This document shows, piece after piece, positions 55,213 through 63,137 of a stretch of 64,000 nucleotides of DNA. The notes under the pieces were generated by a model. It did no database searches. It was given only the letters and a program-made list of their open reading frames with translations, and was not told where the DNA came from. Origin of the DNA: an uncultured bacterium (GTDB taxonomy: Bacteria > Cyanobacteriota > Vampirovibrionia > Gastranaerophilales > Gastranaerophilaceae); assembly GCA_949299935.1 (NCBI GenBank), contig CASGCE010000017.1, positions 1 through 64,000 on the forward strand, read 5' to 3'. Each line of letters opens with the position of its first letter. Position 1 is the stretch's first letter. A program made the position numbers and the translations under genes.

Positions 55213-56319
55213 ATGAGACTTGTGGGATTGCAATTGAAAAATTACAGGAATTGTGCGGATTTAAAATTAGATTTGAATTCATCAAAAATCTTAATCATTG
55301 GTAAAAATGCGCAAGGGAAAACGAATATTCTTGAAAGTATTTATTTTATGTCTGCCTTAAGAAGTCTTAGAACAGCTAATAACGCTGAGCTTATTAATTT
55401 TAAAGCAGATAAATTTGAACTGAATGCTGAAGTTGTTAAGTCAAATACTGATATTACGCTTTTTTATTCTTATGATAAAGGAAAGTCAAAAGAGCTTAAA
55501 ATTAATGGTGTAAAATCCCGCCCTAAAGATTTTAAATCGGTAATGAAAACGGTTTTGTTTTCAGCTGCGGATTTAATGTTGTTGCGGGGAAATCCGCAAG
55601 ATAGACGAGATTGGTTGGATAGAGCAATTTCACAAATATATCCGGCATATGATGACAGAATTCTTAAGTATGATAAAATCCGTATACAGAAAAATAATCT
55701 TTTAAAAGATTCCGCAAAAACTGGTAACTTGAATGAGATGCTTTTGGATGTATATAACGAACAACTTGTTATTACAGGCAGTAATATTATTTACCTTCGA
55801 GGAAAATTTTTGAAAGAAATTGAAAATATTGCCTCCGAAAAACATCGTAAGATAAGTGAAACTGAGAATTTGAAAATTAATTATGATTGTTCCTTTTTAA
55901 CCGGTGGTGAAACAACTGTCAATTCGATTGCGGAAAAGTTTAAATATTCACTTGAGGAAAGAAAACTTGAAGAAATTCGTCGTTGTCAGTCATGTGTGGG
56001 ACCGCACAGAGATGACATTATATTTCTCATAAACGATAATGAAGCTGTGAAATTTGCCTCTCAAGGACAGCAAAGAACTATTGTTCTTGCTTTAAAACTT
56101 TCAGAGCTTGATATCATAACCGATAAAACCGGTGATGAACCCATATTACTTTTGGATGATGTTCTTGCCGAACTCGACGATATAAGACAGAACTACCTTT
56201 TGAAATCCATCAGTGCTAGCACACAGACTATTATAACTTCGGTTGATACAATGCTTTTTGAAGAAGAATTTTTAAAAGATGTTAAAGTTCTTAAAATCGA
56301 AAAAGGAACGGTAGTTTAA
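55213..56319 (+). CDS. recF: DNA replication and repair protein RecF
   Basis: A 368-aa SMC-like ATPase that loads RecA at gapped DNA. Walker A IIGKNAQGKTNILESIY, the signature region FASQGQQRTIVLALKLSE and Walker B EPILLLDDVLAELDD are present; an LRNYRN-like opening (LQLKNYRNCADLKLDL) is typical. The length is normal. It is not beside dnaA, dnaN or gyrB as in many bacteria. Confidence 0.94.
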   Translation: MRLVGLQLKNYRNCADLKLDLNSSKILIIGKNAQGKTNILESIYFMSALRSLRTANNAELINFKADKFELNAEVVKSNTDITLFYSYDKGKSKELKINGVKSRPKDFKSVMKTVLFSAADLMLLRGNPQDRRDWLDRAISQIYPAYDDRILKYDKIRIQKNNLLKDSAKTGNLNEMLLDVYNEQLVITGSNIIYLRGKFLKEIENIASEKHRKISETENLKINYDCSFLTGGETTVNSIAEKFKYSLEERKLEEIRRCQSCVGPHRDDIIFLINDNEAVKFASQGQQRTIVLALKLSELDIITDKTGDEPILLLDDVLAELDDIRQNYLLKSISASTQTIITSVDTMLFEEEFLKDVKVLKIEKGTVV

Positions 56320-56358
56320 AGGATTAAAAAGAATTATGTAAGTTATATGTCTTATAAT

Positions 56359-56700
56359 TTAAATGTCTTGTAAATGCTCTATCTTTAGTTCCGGTTTAAG
56401 AGTTATTCCGATTACATCAATTCTGTAATTTTTGTTTGGATGTTCTGAAAGGTAATACAAAGCTCCTTTTTTAATATTTTCGTATTTCTTTTTTGTAATA
56501 GCCTCAAACGGTGTACCAAAATCATTATTTTTTCTTGTTTTAACTTCAACAAAAACAGTTATGCTTTTATATTGAGCTATGATATCAAGTTCACAAAACC
56601 TTGAGTAGTGGACATTTCTTGCAAGAATGGAATAACCGTTATCCTGTAAGTATTTAACGGCTATTTCTTCACCTAAATTTCCAAATTGTTTTTTATTCAT
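56359..56700 (-). CDS. yraN: UPF0102 protein YraN
   Basis: A 113-aa PD-(D/E)XK nuclease-like protein of unknown role. The family pattern is GNLGEEIAVKYLQDNGYSIL, then CELDIIAQYKSITVFVEVKTRKN, with the active-site-like D...ExK. It is similar to Holliday junction resolvases in fold. Its ATG overlaps the queF stop by four bases. Confidence 0.9.
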   Translation of the reverse strand: MNKKQFGNLGEEIAVKYLQDNGYSILARNVHYSRFCELDIIAQYKSITVFVEVKTRKNNDFGTPFEAITKKKYENIKKGALYYLSEHPNKNYRIDVIGITLKPELKIEHLQDI

Positions 56701-57590
56701 TGTCTAATTCCATAAGTTGCATAATTCGTCAGATTTATTAAAGCATCAGCGTCATTTATGTTACAGTTATTGCTAAACCTAATCGGGCAAATATCAATCC
56801 CTCCGCGTCTTGTGTATAGCGAGCAGACAAATAATTCATCAGAATTATCCAATAAGTCGTAAAGTCGTTTGAATATCATCTCACAACATTCTTCATGAAA
56901 ATGATACTCAGATCTGAAAGAACAAAGATATTTAATAAGACTTTCTTCTTCAAAATGCTTTTTTGATTTGTAATATATAAATATTTCCCCAAAATCCGGC
57001 TGATGTGTAACTCTGCAGTTAGATTGCAGTGAATTGAACATAAGATAATTTGTATTGTTTTGCTGAGAGTCTTTTATCTTCAACAATTCGGGGGCTTCCT
57101 TGAATTTTTCTATTTTTAAACTTTTTTCATCGATTTTATCCATTATATTAAAAAAATTATTAAAAATTTTAACTTTTTCCGCATCACTGTTTATAAAGTT
57201 TAATTTGACTTCAGTTTTTAATTTGTCACTAAGATCACTTTCAATTATTCTTTTACAAATATCCAAACAATCATTTACCGACTTACCAAATCTTGTCATA
57301 TTGAATGAATTCAGATAAAGCTTTAATGATTTGGATTCAACAATAAATTTGCTTGTACAGTCATACTTCATTTTGAGAATTTTAGAAACAGGCATACCAT
57401 TTAGTGTAAGGCAAGAAAATTCATAAGCATGCCAAATGTCAAATCCCCGAAAAGGTAAGTGATTGTCGTTGATATTGTATCGGTTACGATTTTCGAATCT
57501 GGGGATTGCAACCAAAAGTGACGGATCGTAATTTTTGCTTCCTTCAACTTTTTTCCCTAAAAATTTTGATGCTATTTGATCAGTATTCAT
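56697..57590 (-). CDS. queF: NADPH-dependent preQ0 reductase QueF (long form)
   Basis: A 297-aa tunnelling-fold enzyme that reduces the nitrile preQ0 to preQ1 for queuosine in tRNA. The N-terminal half has the substrate-side motif FIVESKSLKLYLNSFNMTRF; the C-terminal half carries the catalytic Cys in SNCRVTHQPDFGEIFIYY and the HxxH-type EYHFHEECCEMIF. Two-domain length matches the E. coli type. It overlaps yraN by four bases. Confidence 0.92.
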   Translation of the reverse strand: MNTDQIASKFLGKKVEGSKNYDPSLLVAIPRFENRNRYNINDNHLPFRGFDIWHAYEFSCLTLNGMPVSKILKMKYDCTSKFIVESKSLKLYLNSFNMTRFGKSVNDCLDICKRIIESDLSDKLKTEVKLNFINSDAEKVKIFNNFFNIMDKIDEKSLKIEKFKEAPELLKIKDSQQNNTNYLMFNSLQSNCRVTHQPDFGEIFIYYKSKKHFEEESLIKYLCSFRSEYHFHEECCEMIFKRLYDLLDNSDELFVCSLYTRRGGIDICPIRFSNNCNINDADALINLTNYATYGIRQ

Positions 57591-57619
57591 AGTAATTGTT
57601 TAATATGAGTGAATTTTGA

Positions 57620-58942
57620 TTAAGCAATTTCCTCGTATGCCGCAGGGTTATTTAATAAATCATAATTAATTTCATTTTCATTATCAGCGATTGCAGCAGT
57701 AACAACAGCGTCAGAGGTTACGTTTAAGAGAGTTCTGAACATATCGGTAATTCTTTCAATAGTGAAAAGGAATGCGAATCCGGCAACGAGTTGTTCAGGA
57801 CTCAAGCCCATGCCGTTGAGAATAAGAGCGATTGTGATTAAGCCTGCACCGGGGATACCCGCACAGGTGCTGGAGGCAATGATGGCCAATAATCCAATTT
57901 GAATTAATAAAAACGGATTAAGCACAATGCCGTAGGCCTGAGCAAGAAATATGACGGCAACGGTTTGTAATAAAGCTGTTCCGTCAAAGTTTAGCGTAGC
58001 ACCAAGAGGTAAGACAAAACTCGAAATTCTATGAGAAATCCCGCGTTTTTCACAGCAGGCAATGGTTAGAGGCAAAGTGGCGGAAGAACTGGCTGTTCCA
58101 AAGGCAACCATCATAGCTTCTGCAATTGCAGAAAATAACATTGCAGCAGAAACTTTTGAGAAAAATCTTAAAAATAACGGATATACAACAAACATTTGTA
58201 TGGCAAAACCAACAAGCAATACCCCTAAATATTTTGAAATACTCATGAATATATCAATCCCAAAGCTTGAAACAGCGGAAGCAGTGAGAGCGAATACGCC
58301 GGGTGCCGCGAAAAACATAATCCAGTCAGTAATCTTCATAGTTGCAGCAAAAACGGATTCAAAAAATGATACAATGGGTCTGTTAACATCACCGACTTTT
58401 GCAAGTGCAATAGCAAATATTAGCACAAATACAATAATCGGAACCATATCTCCGGCAGCAAAAGAGTGTAAAGGATTATTCGGTATAAATCCCAGGAAAA
58501 GGTTTAAAACATTTCCCTGTTGTTGCTCCATTGCCGTTGCCACGGCAGCCTGAACAGAAACAGCGGTATGTTCGGTTATATAATGAGCAGCACCTAATCC
58601 GGGTTTAATAATTAAAGCTAAAACACCGCCTATTATAACAGCAATTGTTGTTATAATTCCGTAGTATAAAACCATTTTAGTGCCGAATTTGCCAAGTTGT
58701 TTATTGTCACCTATACTGGTAATTCCTATAATAATTGCCGAAACAACAAGCGGGATGACTACCATCTGGATAAGCCTTATAAATACTTGTCCGACAAAGG
58801 TTAAAATATTAGAAATAACAATATTGGCATGACTGTGCAAATAAATTCCTACTATAATACCGGCAATAATACCAAAAAATATATGCCAGTTGCGTTTAAT
58901 ACCTAAACCAAGTGCAATTAATATTTGCATATGTACTTTCAT
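57620..58942 (-). CDS. Dicarboxylate/amino acid:cation symporter (DAACS family)
   Basis: A 440-aa sodium- or proton-coupled transporter with eight helices and two re-entrant loops. Signatures: LIQMVVIPLVVSAIIIGI, the serine-rich hairpin TASSSATLPLTI, PLGATLNFDGTAL in helix 7 and the second hairpin GIPGAGLITIALI. Homologues take up glutamate, aspartate or C4-dicarboxylates. The exact substrate cannot be told. A weak GAGG site lies 12 bases before ATG 58942. Confidence 0.92.
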   Translation of the reverse strand: MKVHMQILIALGLGIKRNWHIFFGIIAGIIVGIYLHSHANIVISNILTFVGQVFIRLIQMVVIPLVVSAIIIGITSIGDNKQLGKFGTKMVLYYGIITTIAVIIGGVLALIIKPGLGAAHYITEHTAVSVQAAVATAMEQQQGNVLNLFLGFIPNNPLHSFAAGDMVPIIVFVLIFAIALAKVGDVNRPIVSFFESVFAATMKITDWIMFFAAPGVFALTASAVSSFGIDIFMSISKYLGVLLVGFAIQMFVVYPLFLRFFSKVSAAMLFSAIAEAMMVAFGTASSSATLPLTIACCEKRGISHRISSFVLPLGATLNFDGTALLQTVAVIFLAQAYGIVLNPFLLIQIGLLAIIASSTCAGIPGAGLITIALILNGMGLSPEQLVAGFAFLFTIERITDMFRTLLNVTSDAVVTAAIADNENEINYDLLNNPAAYEEIA

Positions 58943-59353
58943 AAAATCATTAACCTCTTATTTCTAATTTCCCTGATTATTATACAATCTTTTATAAAAA
59001 ATTTCAATTAATATACAAAAATATAATTTTTTCACTTGATATAAATAGAAGTTTGTAATAGAATATGTTTTGCATAAAGTTTGTAAATTGAAAAATAAAT
59101 ATATCAGCGAAAACCTTAAGATATACCAATTTTGTCAAAAAGCTTATATTAAAGTTTTAATATTTAGTAATATACGGAACAAATCAGTAGAATCGAGCTT
59201 TTTAAGCGGAGTGTTGTGTCCTTCTAAAACTGTAGTTTAGATGATACGAGATATTCGGGATATAATGCTGTGCTGAAAGAAATCATTGAGTATCATAGAG
59301 CGAGATAGGTAGAGTACTTTTCCAAAATAATAGTTTGGGAAACATGTGGTATT
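58943..59353 (+). other. 411-base gap before the tRNA-Pro locus
   Basis: No convincing reading frame. A TTAGAT-18-TATAAT pair (59237-59266) is a plausible promoter for the tRNA genes downstream. The first half is very AT-rich, with short A and T tracts next to the symporter start. Confidence 0.45.
59237..59266 (+). promoter_or_regulatory. Candidate promoter of the tRNA-Pro cluster
   Basis: TTAGAT (59237-59242), 18-base spacer, TATAAT (59261-59266), about 85 bases before the first tRNA. Confidence 0.5.
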
Positions 59354-59430
59354 CGGGATGTAGCGCAGCTTGGTAGCGCACCACGTTCGGGACGTGGGGG
59401 CCGCAGGTTCAAATCCTGTCATCCCGACCA
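59354..59430 (+). tRNA. tRNA-Pro (anticodon CGG)
   Basis: A complete 77-base cloverleaf: acceptor CGGGATG pairs with CATCCCG, D-arm with GCGC stems, anticodon stem CCACG/CGTGG around TTCGGGA (anticodon CGG), T-arm GCAGG TTCAAAT CCTGT, and encoded CCA. It decodes CCG. Confidence 0.95.
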
Positions 59431-59440
59431 TTTGTATAAA

Positions 59441-59465
59441 GTTCTTGGCAAAACTTTGTGAGAGG
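59441..59465. repeat. Palindromic repeat, truncated copy
   Basis: On the minus strand: CCTCTCACAAAGTTTTGCC, the outer parts of the repeat seen at 71-108 joined without its centre. It leads directly into a tRNA D-arm fragment (GGTTGGTAGCG). Confidence 0.5.
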
Positions 59466-59556
59466 TTGGTAGCGTGCCAGGGCGACATTGACAACAAAAT
59501 AAGAAAAGAAGTAAAATCGGCAAGGTTGCCGTGTACAAAAAATTTCGGGACGTGGC
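59455..59556 (+). repeat. 102-base direct repeat, copy 1
   Basis: Identical to 59587-59688 except one base (GGCGAC against GGCAAC), offset 132. It begins with a tRNA-Pro D-arm fragment and ends with a tRNA-Pro 5' end (CGGGACGTGGC). The middle contains no gene I can name. Confidence 0.9.
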
Positions 59557-59610
59557 ACTGTGCCGAACAAAACAATTGAGAATTGTTTTGTGAGAGGTTG
59601 GTAGCGTGCC
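59546..59610 (+). pseudogene. Interrupted tRNA-Pro fragment
   Basis: CGGGACGTGGC (5' end of tRNA-Pro GGG) is followed not by GCAGC but by a 40-base palindrome, after which TTGGTAGCGTGC of the same tRNA resumes. It then diverges before the anticodon, so no functional tRNA is possible. Confidence 0.7.
59558..59597. repeat. Palindromic repeat, copy inside the broken tRNA-Pro
   Basis: ACAAAACAATT (59567-59577) pairs with AATTGTTTTGT (59581-59591). On the minus strand it reads CTCTCACAAAAC through GTTTTGTTCGGCA, as does copy A in the 5S locus. The one stem pair that differs (C-G there, T-A here, read on one strand) is compensated on both sides. Confidence 0.75.
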
Positions 59611-59688
59611 AGGGCAACATTGACAACAAAATAAGAAAAGAAGTAAAATCGGCAAGGTTGCCGTGTACAAAAAATTTCGGGACGTGGC
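59587..59688 (+). repeat. 102-base direct repeat, copy 2
   Basis: Second copy of 59455-59556; its end is the 5' end of the intact tRNA-Pro (GGG). Confidence 0.9.
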
Positions 59689-59754
59689 GCAGCTTGGTAG
59701 CGTGCTACCTTGGGGTGGTAGAGGTCGCAGGTTCAAATCCTGTCGTTCCGACCA
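59678..59754 (+). tRNA. tRNA-Pro (anticodon GGG)
   Basis: A complete 77-base cloverleaf: CGGGACG pairs with CGTTCCG (one G-T), anticodon stem CTACC/GGTAG around TTGGGGT (anticodon GGG), T-arm GCAGG TTCAAAT CCTGT, encoded CCA. It decodes CCC and CCU. Confidence 0.94.
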
Positions 59755-59757
59755 TTT

Positions 59758-59787
59758 AAAATCGGGGAAGAAATTCCCCGATTTTTT
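59758..59787 (+). terminator. tRNA-Pro cluster terminator
   Basis: AAATCGGGGAA pairs with TTCCCCGATTT around GAAA, followed by more T. Confidence 0.9.
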
Positions 59788-59839
59788 GTTTTTTTGTGTT
59801 GATTACCCATAGGAATATCAAACCTATAATCAGAATGAC

Positions 59840-60690
59840 TTAAAATTTTACAGGGTAGTCATCTGCAATTTTCCATCCATCACGAATAATTTTTGCAGCG
59901 CATGTTCTACCATAGCCTCCTACTTTGCAGTCGGTTTCTTCAATCGGTCTTGAAAGACCGTATGGGCGGGCTGTATTGTTTGAAAAATCAATTTGGTAGA
60001 AAAAAATATCTTTACCTAAAGTATTAGGTTCTTTCAATCCGTTAATATCAACGTATACACTTTGTGTTGTAGCATATTTTGCTGTTTGCGAAATCAGATT
60101 GCCATCATTATCATATTTTTTGTCCCAACCCATCACAATGACAAAAAATGTAATTCCGTCACGGGTGATAAAAAATATACGACCATTAGAATAGGATGTG
60201 TAAATACCGATATCTATTATTCCGTTGTTTAAGTATTTGTAAGCATTACCTTTAGAAAAGGGTTTAGTTGAGTAAACTTTGGGAGAATTAAAATATGGCA
60301 GCCAATATGTATCAAAAAATTGTTTTGTGCGCTCGGACGTTACATCAGAATTTGGATTTAAAAATGCTGCAACACTGCCATTGTCTGCAACTGATTGCAA
60401 AATCATTTGAGAAAGCACTGCGTTTACCTTTTTTAGTTTAGATATTGTTTGCGATTTTTGATACTTTGAAATAATCGTAGGAATTGTTATTGCAGCAACT
60501 ATCCCGATAATACCGAGTGTAATCAATACTTCAGCCAAAGTAAAAGCAAAAAACTTTTTAAAACCACAATTCATAATAATAGAATTATAGGTATGGTTTA
60601 TAGATTTGTTAAGTCGCCTAAAACCTAAAAGCTGAGGCTGAATAGGGGGGGGGCGACTATCTGAACCGCTTTTGTGTCAATCGTTTTCAT
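59840..60690 (-). CDS. Type IV pilin-like gene, out of frame at a G9/C9 tract (phase-off as read)
   Basis: ATG 60690 has AAGGAGG five bases upstream and opens MKTIDTKAVQIVAPP. The run of nine C (minus strand, 60653-60645) then leads to a stop after 21 codons. The pilin domain is one base out: with a tenth base the start reads through IQPQLLGFRRLNKS into MNCGFKKFFAFTLAEVLIT. An internal ATG at 60574 begins the pilin frame but has no ribosome binding site. The mature domain (about 235 aa) resembles the other pilins and has the VDINGLKEPNTLGKDIFFY block. Promoter TTGACA-17-TTTAAT lies upstream. A sequencing miscall of the run is the alternative. Confidence 0.78.
60645..60653 (-). repeat. G9 homopolymer in the third pilin's leader (C9 on the coding strand)
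   Basis: Exactly nine bases, 36 bases after the start codon. One more restores the pilin frame, as in the gene at 51434. Confidence 0.95.
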
Positions 60691-60712
60691 ATAATCCTCC
60701 TTCTTTTCTTCA

Positions 60713-60741
60713 ATTAAATATTACTTTTCATATTTTGTCAA
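60713..60741 (-). promoter_or_regulatory. Promoter of the third pilin gene
   Basis: On the minus strand: TTGACA (60741-60736), 17-base spacer, TTTAAT (60718-60713), then AAGGAGG and ATG 60690. Confidence 0.75.
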
Positions 60742-60823
60742 GGTTTTCAAAATTTTACCCTTATGTCGGTATTGAGTTTTTTGGGATTTTAATGTATTGT
60801 AGATATTATAAAGGGGAGAGCAA

Positions 60824-62104
60824 ATGTCAGAAGAATTACAAGAGATTAATGATGTTGTGAAGGATATAGCATTATTTATTCAAAGTGACAAATATGTAAA
60901 ACCTGATTTTGAAGAGTATATAAAAACGGTAGGCGGTTCTATGAATATTCAAGCCGCATATTTTAATTACATTTTTGAACGAAATCTGGGTGCAGATTTG
61001 AAAAGTATTCCTCAGTTATATGTAGAAAATGTAAAAAAACTTTCATCATCCCACAAAAAAATTGCTGAAGCATTAAAGAAATCAGTTTCGTCTATTTTTG
61101 AAGTAAAGAAGGTATTAAAGAGCGGTTTTGAGCTATACAATGTTATAAATGAACGTCATTACAGTGTAACTTCGTTGGTAAAAATGACGACATTTAGGGG
61201 TGTAGGCGGGGGTCAGTACATCATTGCACGTATATTTGAGTACAAAAAATCGTATTATTTGCTTGAGATTTCAGGTGTTTTGTCAGCCAGCCGAAAAGAT
61301 GATGCTTTAAGATTTGCGGTAGCAAAGATCATAGAAAATCCCGAACTTGTTTATGATGATAATTCCGAAAAGTTGAGGGAAATTGAAAAAGACATAAAGA
61401 AGGTTTATAATCGATTTATGGAGTATTTTGGAACTGATGAGGTTGTAACCACAAATGATTATGCTGATGAATTAATAGGTATGTTTAACGATTATGCCGA
61501 AGGGGGAGAGAAAACAAACTGGCAAGAAATGGTAAAAGAACCGGAAGAGTACAAATTTTTTAATGTGAGTGAATTTCAGAATTCATATGATAATTTTTTG
61601 GAAAATTCACTTGGAGGATTTTCATCTCATAGTGAGCAATATGATGTAGGAATAATTTTTGATGAAGAACTGGGTATGTACGCCATTCCGTTTTATGGTA
61701 CATTTAACAAGATTTTTGAAATAAAGGATTATTCAAAAGTTATAAATTTTGACAAATGCATTGAATATTTTCTTAACAATGACAAATTTTCAGCAAATCT
61801 TATTAAGCGAGTTGCGTCCAAGCACAAGAATTTTATGAAAGTAATTAACGCAGTTCTCAAAGCTGATTTGACGCTTGATGAACTTCTTCAAAGGTATAAA
61901 AACCGTTATCTTGAAAATAAAATTATTTCTTCGACAACGGTGCTGTACCGTTCGAAGGCATTTTCTAATACTTTAGGTATTATTGAAGAAGAAGAAAACA
62001 AATCTAAAATAGAAGTCGACCGCAAAATAGGTAGAAATGATTTGTGTCCCTGCGGAAGTGGTAAGAAGTATAAAAAATGCTGCGGTGCTGCGGTTAATGT
62101 TTAA
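60824..62104 (+). CDS. SEC-C motif protein, 426 aa
   Basis: The C-terminus is a complete SEC-C zinc motif: [19 protein letters not shown]. It is the metal-binding tail that SecA of this genome lacks. The first 400 residues match no family I know; they are mixed helix and strand with no membrane segment ([40 protein letters not shown]). SEC-C proteins often act with translocase, chaperones or ribosomes, but the role here is unknown. GGGGAG lies just before ATG 60824, with a TATTAT -10-like box upstream. Its last four bases overlap maf on the other strand. Confidence 0.8.
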   Translation: MSEELQEINDVVKDIALFIQSDKYVKPDFEEYIKTVGGSMNIQAAYFNYIFERNLGADLKSIPQLYVENVKKLSSSHKKIAEALKKSVSSIFEVKKVLKSGFELYNVINERHYSVTSLVKMTTFRGVGGGQYIIARIFEYKKSYYLLEISGVLSASRKDDALRFAVAKIIENPELVYDDNSEKLREIEKDIKKVYNRFMEYFGTDEVVTTNDYADELIGMFNDYAEGGEKTNWQEMVKEPEEYKFFNVSEFQNSYDNFLENSLGGFSSHSEQYDVGIIFDEELGMYAIPFYGTFNKIFEIKDYSKVINFDKCIEYFLNNDKFSANLIKRVASKHKNFMKVINAVLKADLTLDELLQRYKNRYLENKIISSTTVLYRSKAFSNTLGIIEEEENKSKIEVDRKIGRNDLCPCGSGKKYKKCCGAAVNV

Positions 62105-62658
62105 AATTCTGCTAATAATTTTGAAAATGCCTTTGAAGAAATTCCCACAATGTTTTCAAAATCTCCTTCAACGGATTTAACGAAGCCCGGGGGTAATTCC
62201 TGGATACCGTATGCACCTGCCTTATCGAGAGGTTTATATTTTTCTATATACAATTTTATCATTTTTTTTGTTAAATTTTCAAAAGTAACGTTACTTGTCG
62301 TGGTATTTTTTTTAAAAGTTCCTGTTTTAGTATCGATTATAACTATTGCAGTTACTACTTTGTGAGTTTTTCCTGAAAGTTTTTCCAACATGTTAAAAGC
62401 CTCAAGTTCATTTTTTGGCTTTTCAAGAATTTCATCACCTAATACGACCACAGTATCAGCGCCTATTACGAGCGCCGGATATTCTATTAAATTTGCAACA
62501 GCTTTTGCCTTGTTGTAGGCAAGATCCTCCACATAATTATAAGAAAAAGCCGTCTTCGTATGTTTTTCCTTGTACGGAGACGGAATAACTTCCAATTTGT
62601 AATCCTTCAAAATTTCGGCTCTTCTGGGAGATGAAGATGCCAGGATCATTTTTCCCAT
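62101..62658 (-). CDS. maf: Maf-family nucleotide pyrophosphatase
   Basis: A 185-aa housecleaning enzyme that hydrolyses non-canonical or modified nucleoside triphosphates (dTTP/UTP or methylated forms). [12 protein letters not shown] at the N-terminus, [18 protein letters not shown] and [12 protein letters not shown] are the family motifs; the tail has GDFENIVGI. The length is normal. An AAAGGA site precedes ATG 62658. Confidence 0.94.
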   Translation of the reverse strand: MGKMILASSSPRRAEILKDYKLEVIPSPYKEKHTKTAFSYNYVEDLAYNKAKAVANLIEYPALVIGADTVVVLGDEILEKPKNELEAFNMLEKLSGKTHKVVTAIVIIDTKTGTFKKNTTTSNVTFENLTKKMIKLYIEKYKPLDKAGAYGIQELPPGFVKSVEGDFENIVGISSKAFSKLLAEF

Positions 62659-62747
62659 TCCTTGTTCCTTTTGTTTGTATATTTTTGTACAATGTCTGCA
62701 GTCATTTACAAAAGTATTTTATCACAAAATGAACAAAAAACTTTTTT

Positions 62748-62987
62748 TTAATACTGTTGCGCACTTCTATTATAGCGTGCGGATCTTGCGTTTATTGCGT
62801 AGCATGCAATGTTCAGACGCTGTTTTAAAAGCATCATATTTTTATGCATGCTTGCATAGTCGTTCATTGCCCCGAGCATTTTTTGCGGGTCAATCATTGA
62901 TTCCATATTGTCGTGATTGTCTACGCGTTCATCAGCGTACTTCTTGACCAATAATTGGTCGATGTAATCTTCAGCACCTATTGCCAT
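62748..62987 (-). CDS. Hypothetical small protein, 79 aa
   Basis: A short helical protein with many Met, Asn and Asp (AIGAEDYIDQLLVKKYADER, MLGAMNDYASMHKNMMLL, LNIACYAINARSARYN). No family recognised. ATG 62987 has GGGAGGAT seven bases upstream; an upstream TTG start would read through that site. No membrane segment. Confidence 0.6.
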   Translation of the reverse strand: MAIGAEDYIDQLLVKKYADERVDNHDNMESMIDPQKMLGAMNDYASMHKNMMLLKQRLNIACYAINARSARYNRSAQQY

Positions 62988-63137
62988 AAGATCCTCCCTA
63001 TTCAATTGTCCTTTTCCTAAGAAAAATAATCCTTAATATTCCTGTTATATATACTAAGTATATCTATTCCCGAAAATTGCCTAATTCTATATTTTATCTT
63101 TACATTTGTTAATATTTATATATGTTATAATAGGTTT

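Noticed and set aside
59237-59736. Reading frames across the tRNA-Pro locus on the minus strand, with a TGFEPAAPTSRTWCATKL-like peptide
   Set aside because: These are translations of tRNA genes and the repeat; the peptide is the well-known false protein from the tRNA-Pro antisense strand.
63061-63137. Possible CRISPR-like or repeat structure near the right end
   Set aside because: Only AT-rich sequence with short dyads; no repeat-spacer pattern here or anywhere in the window.
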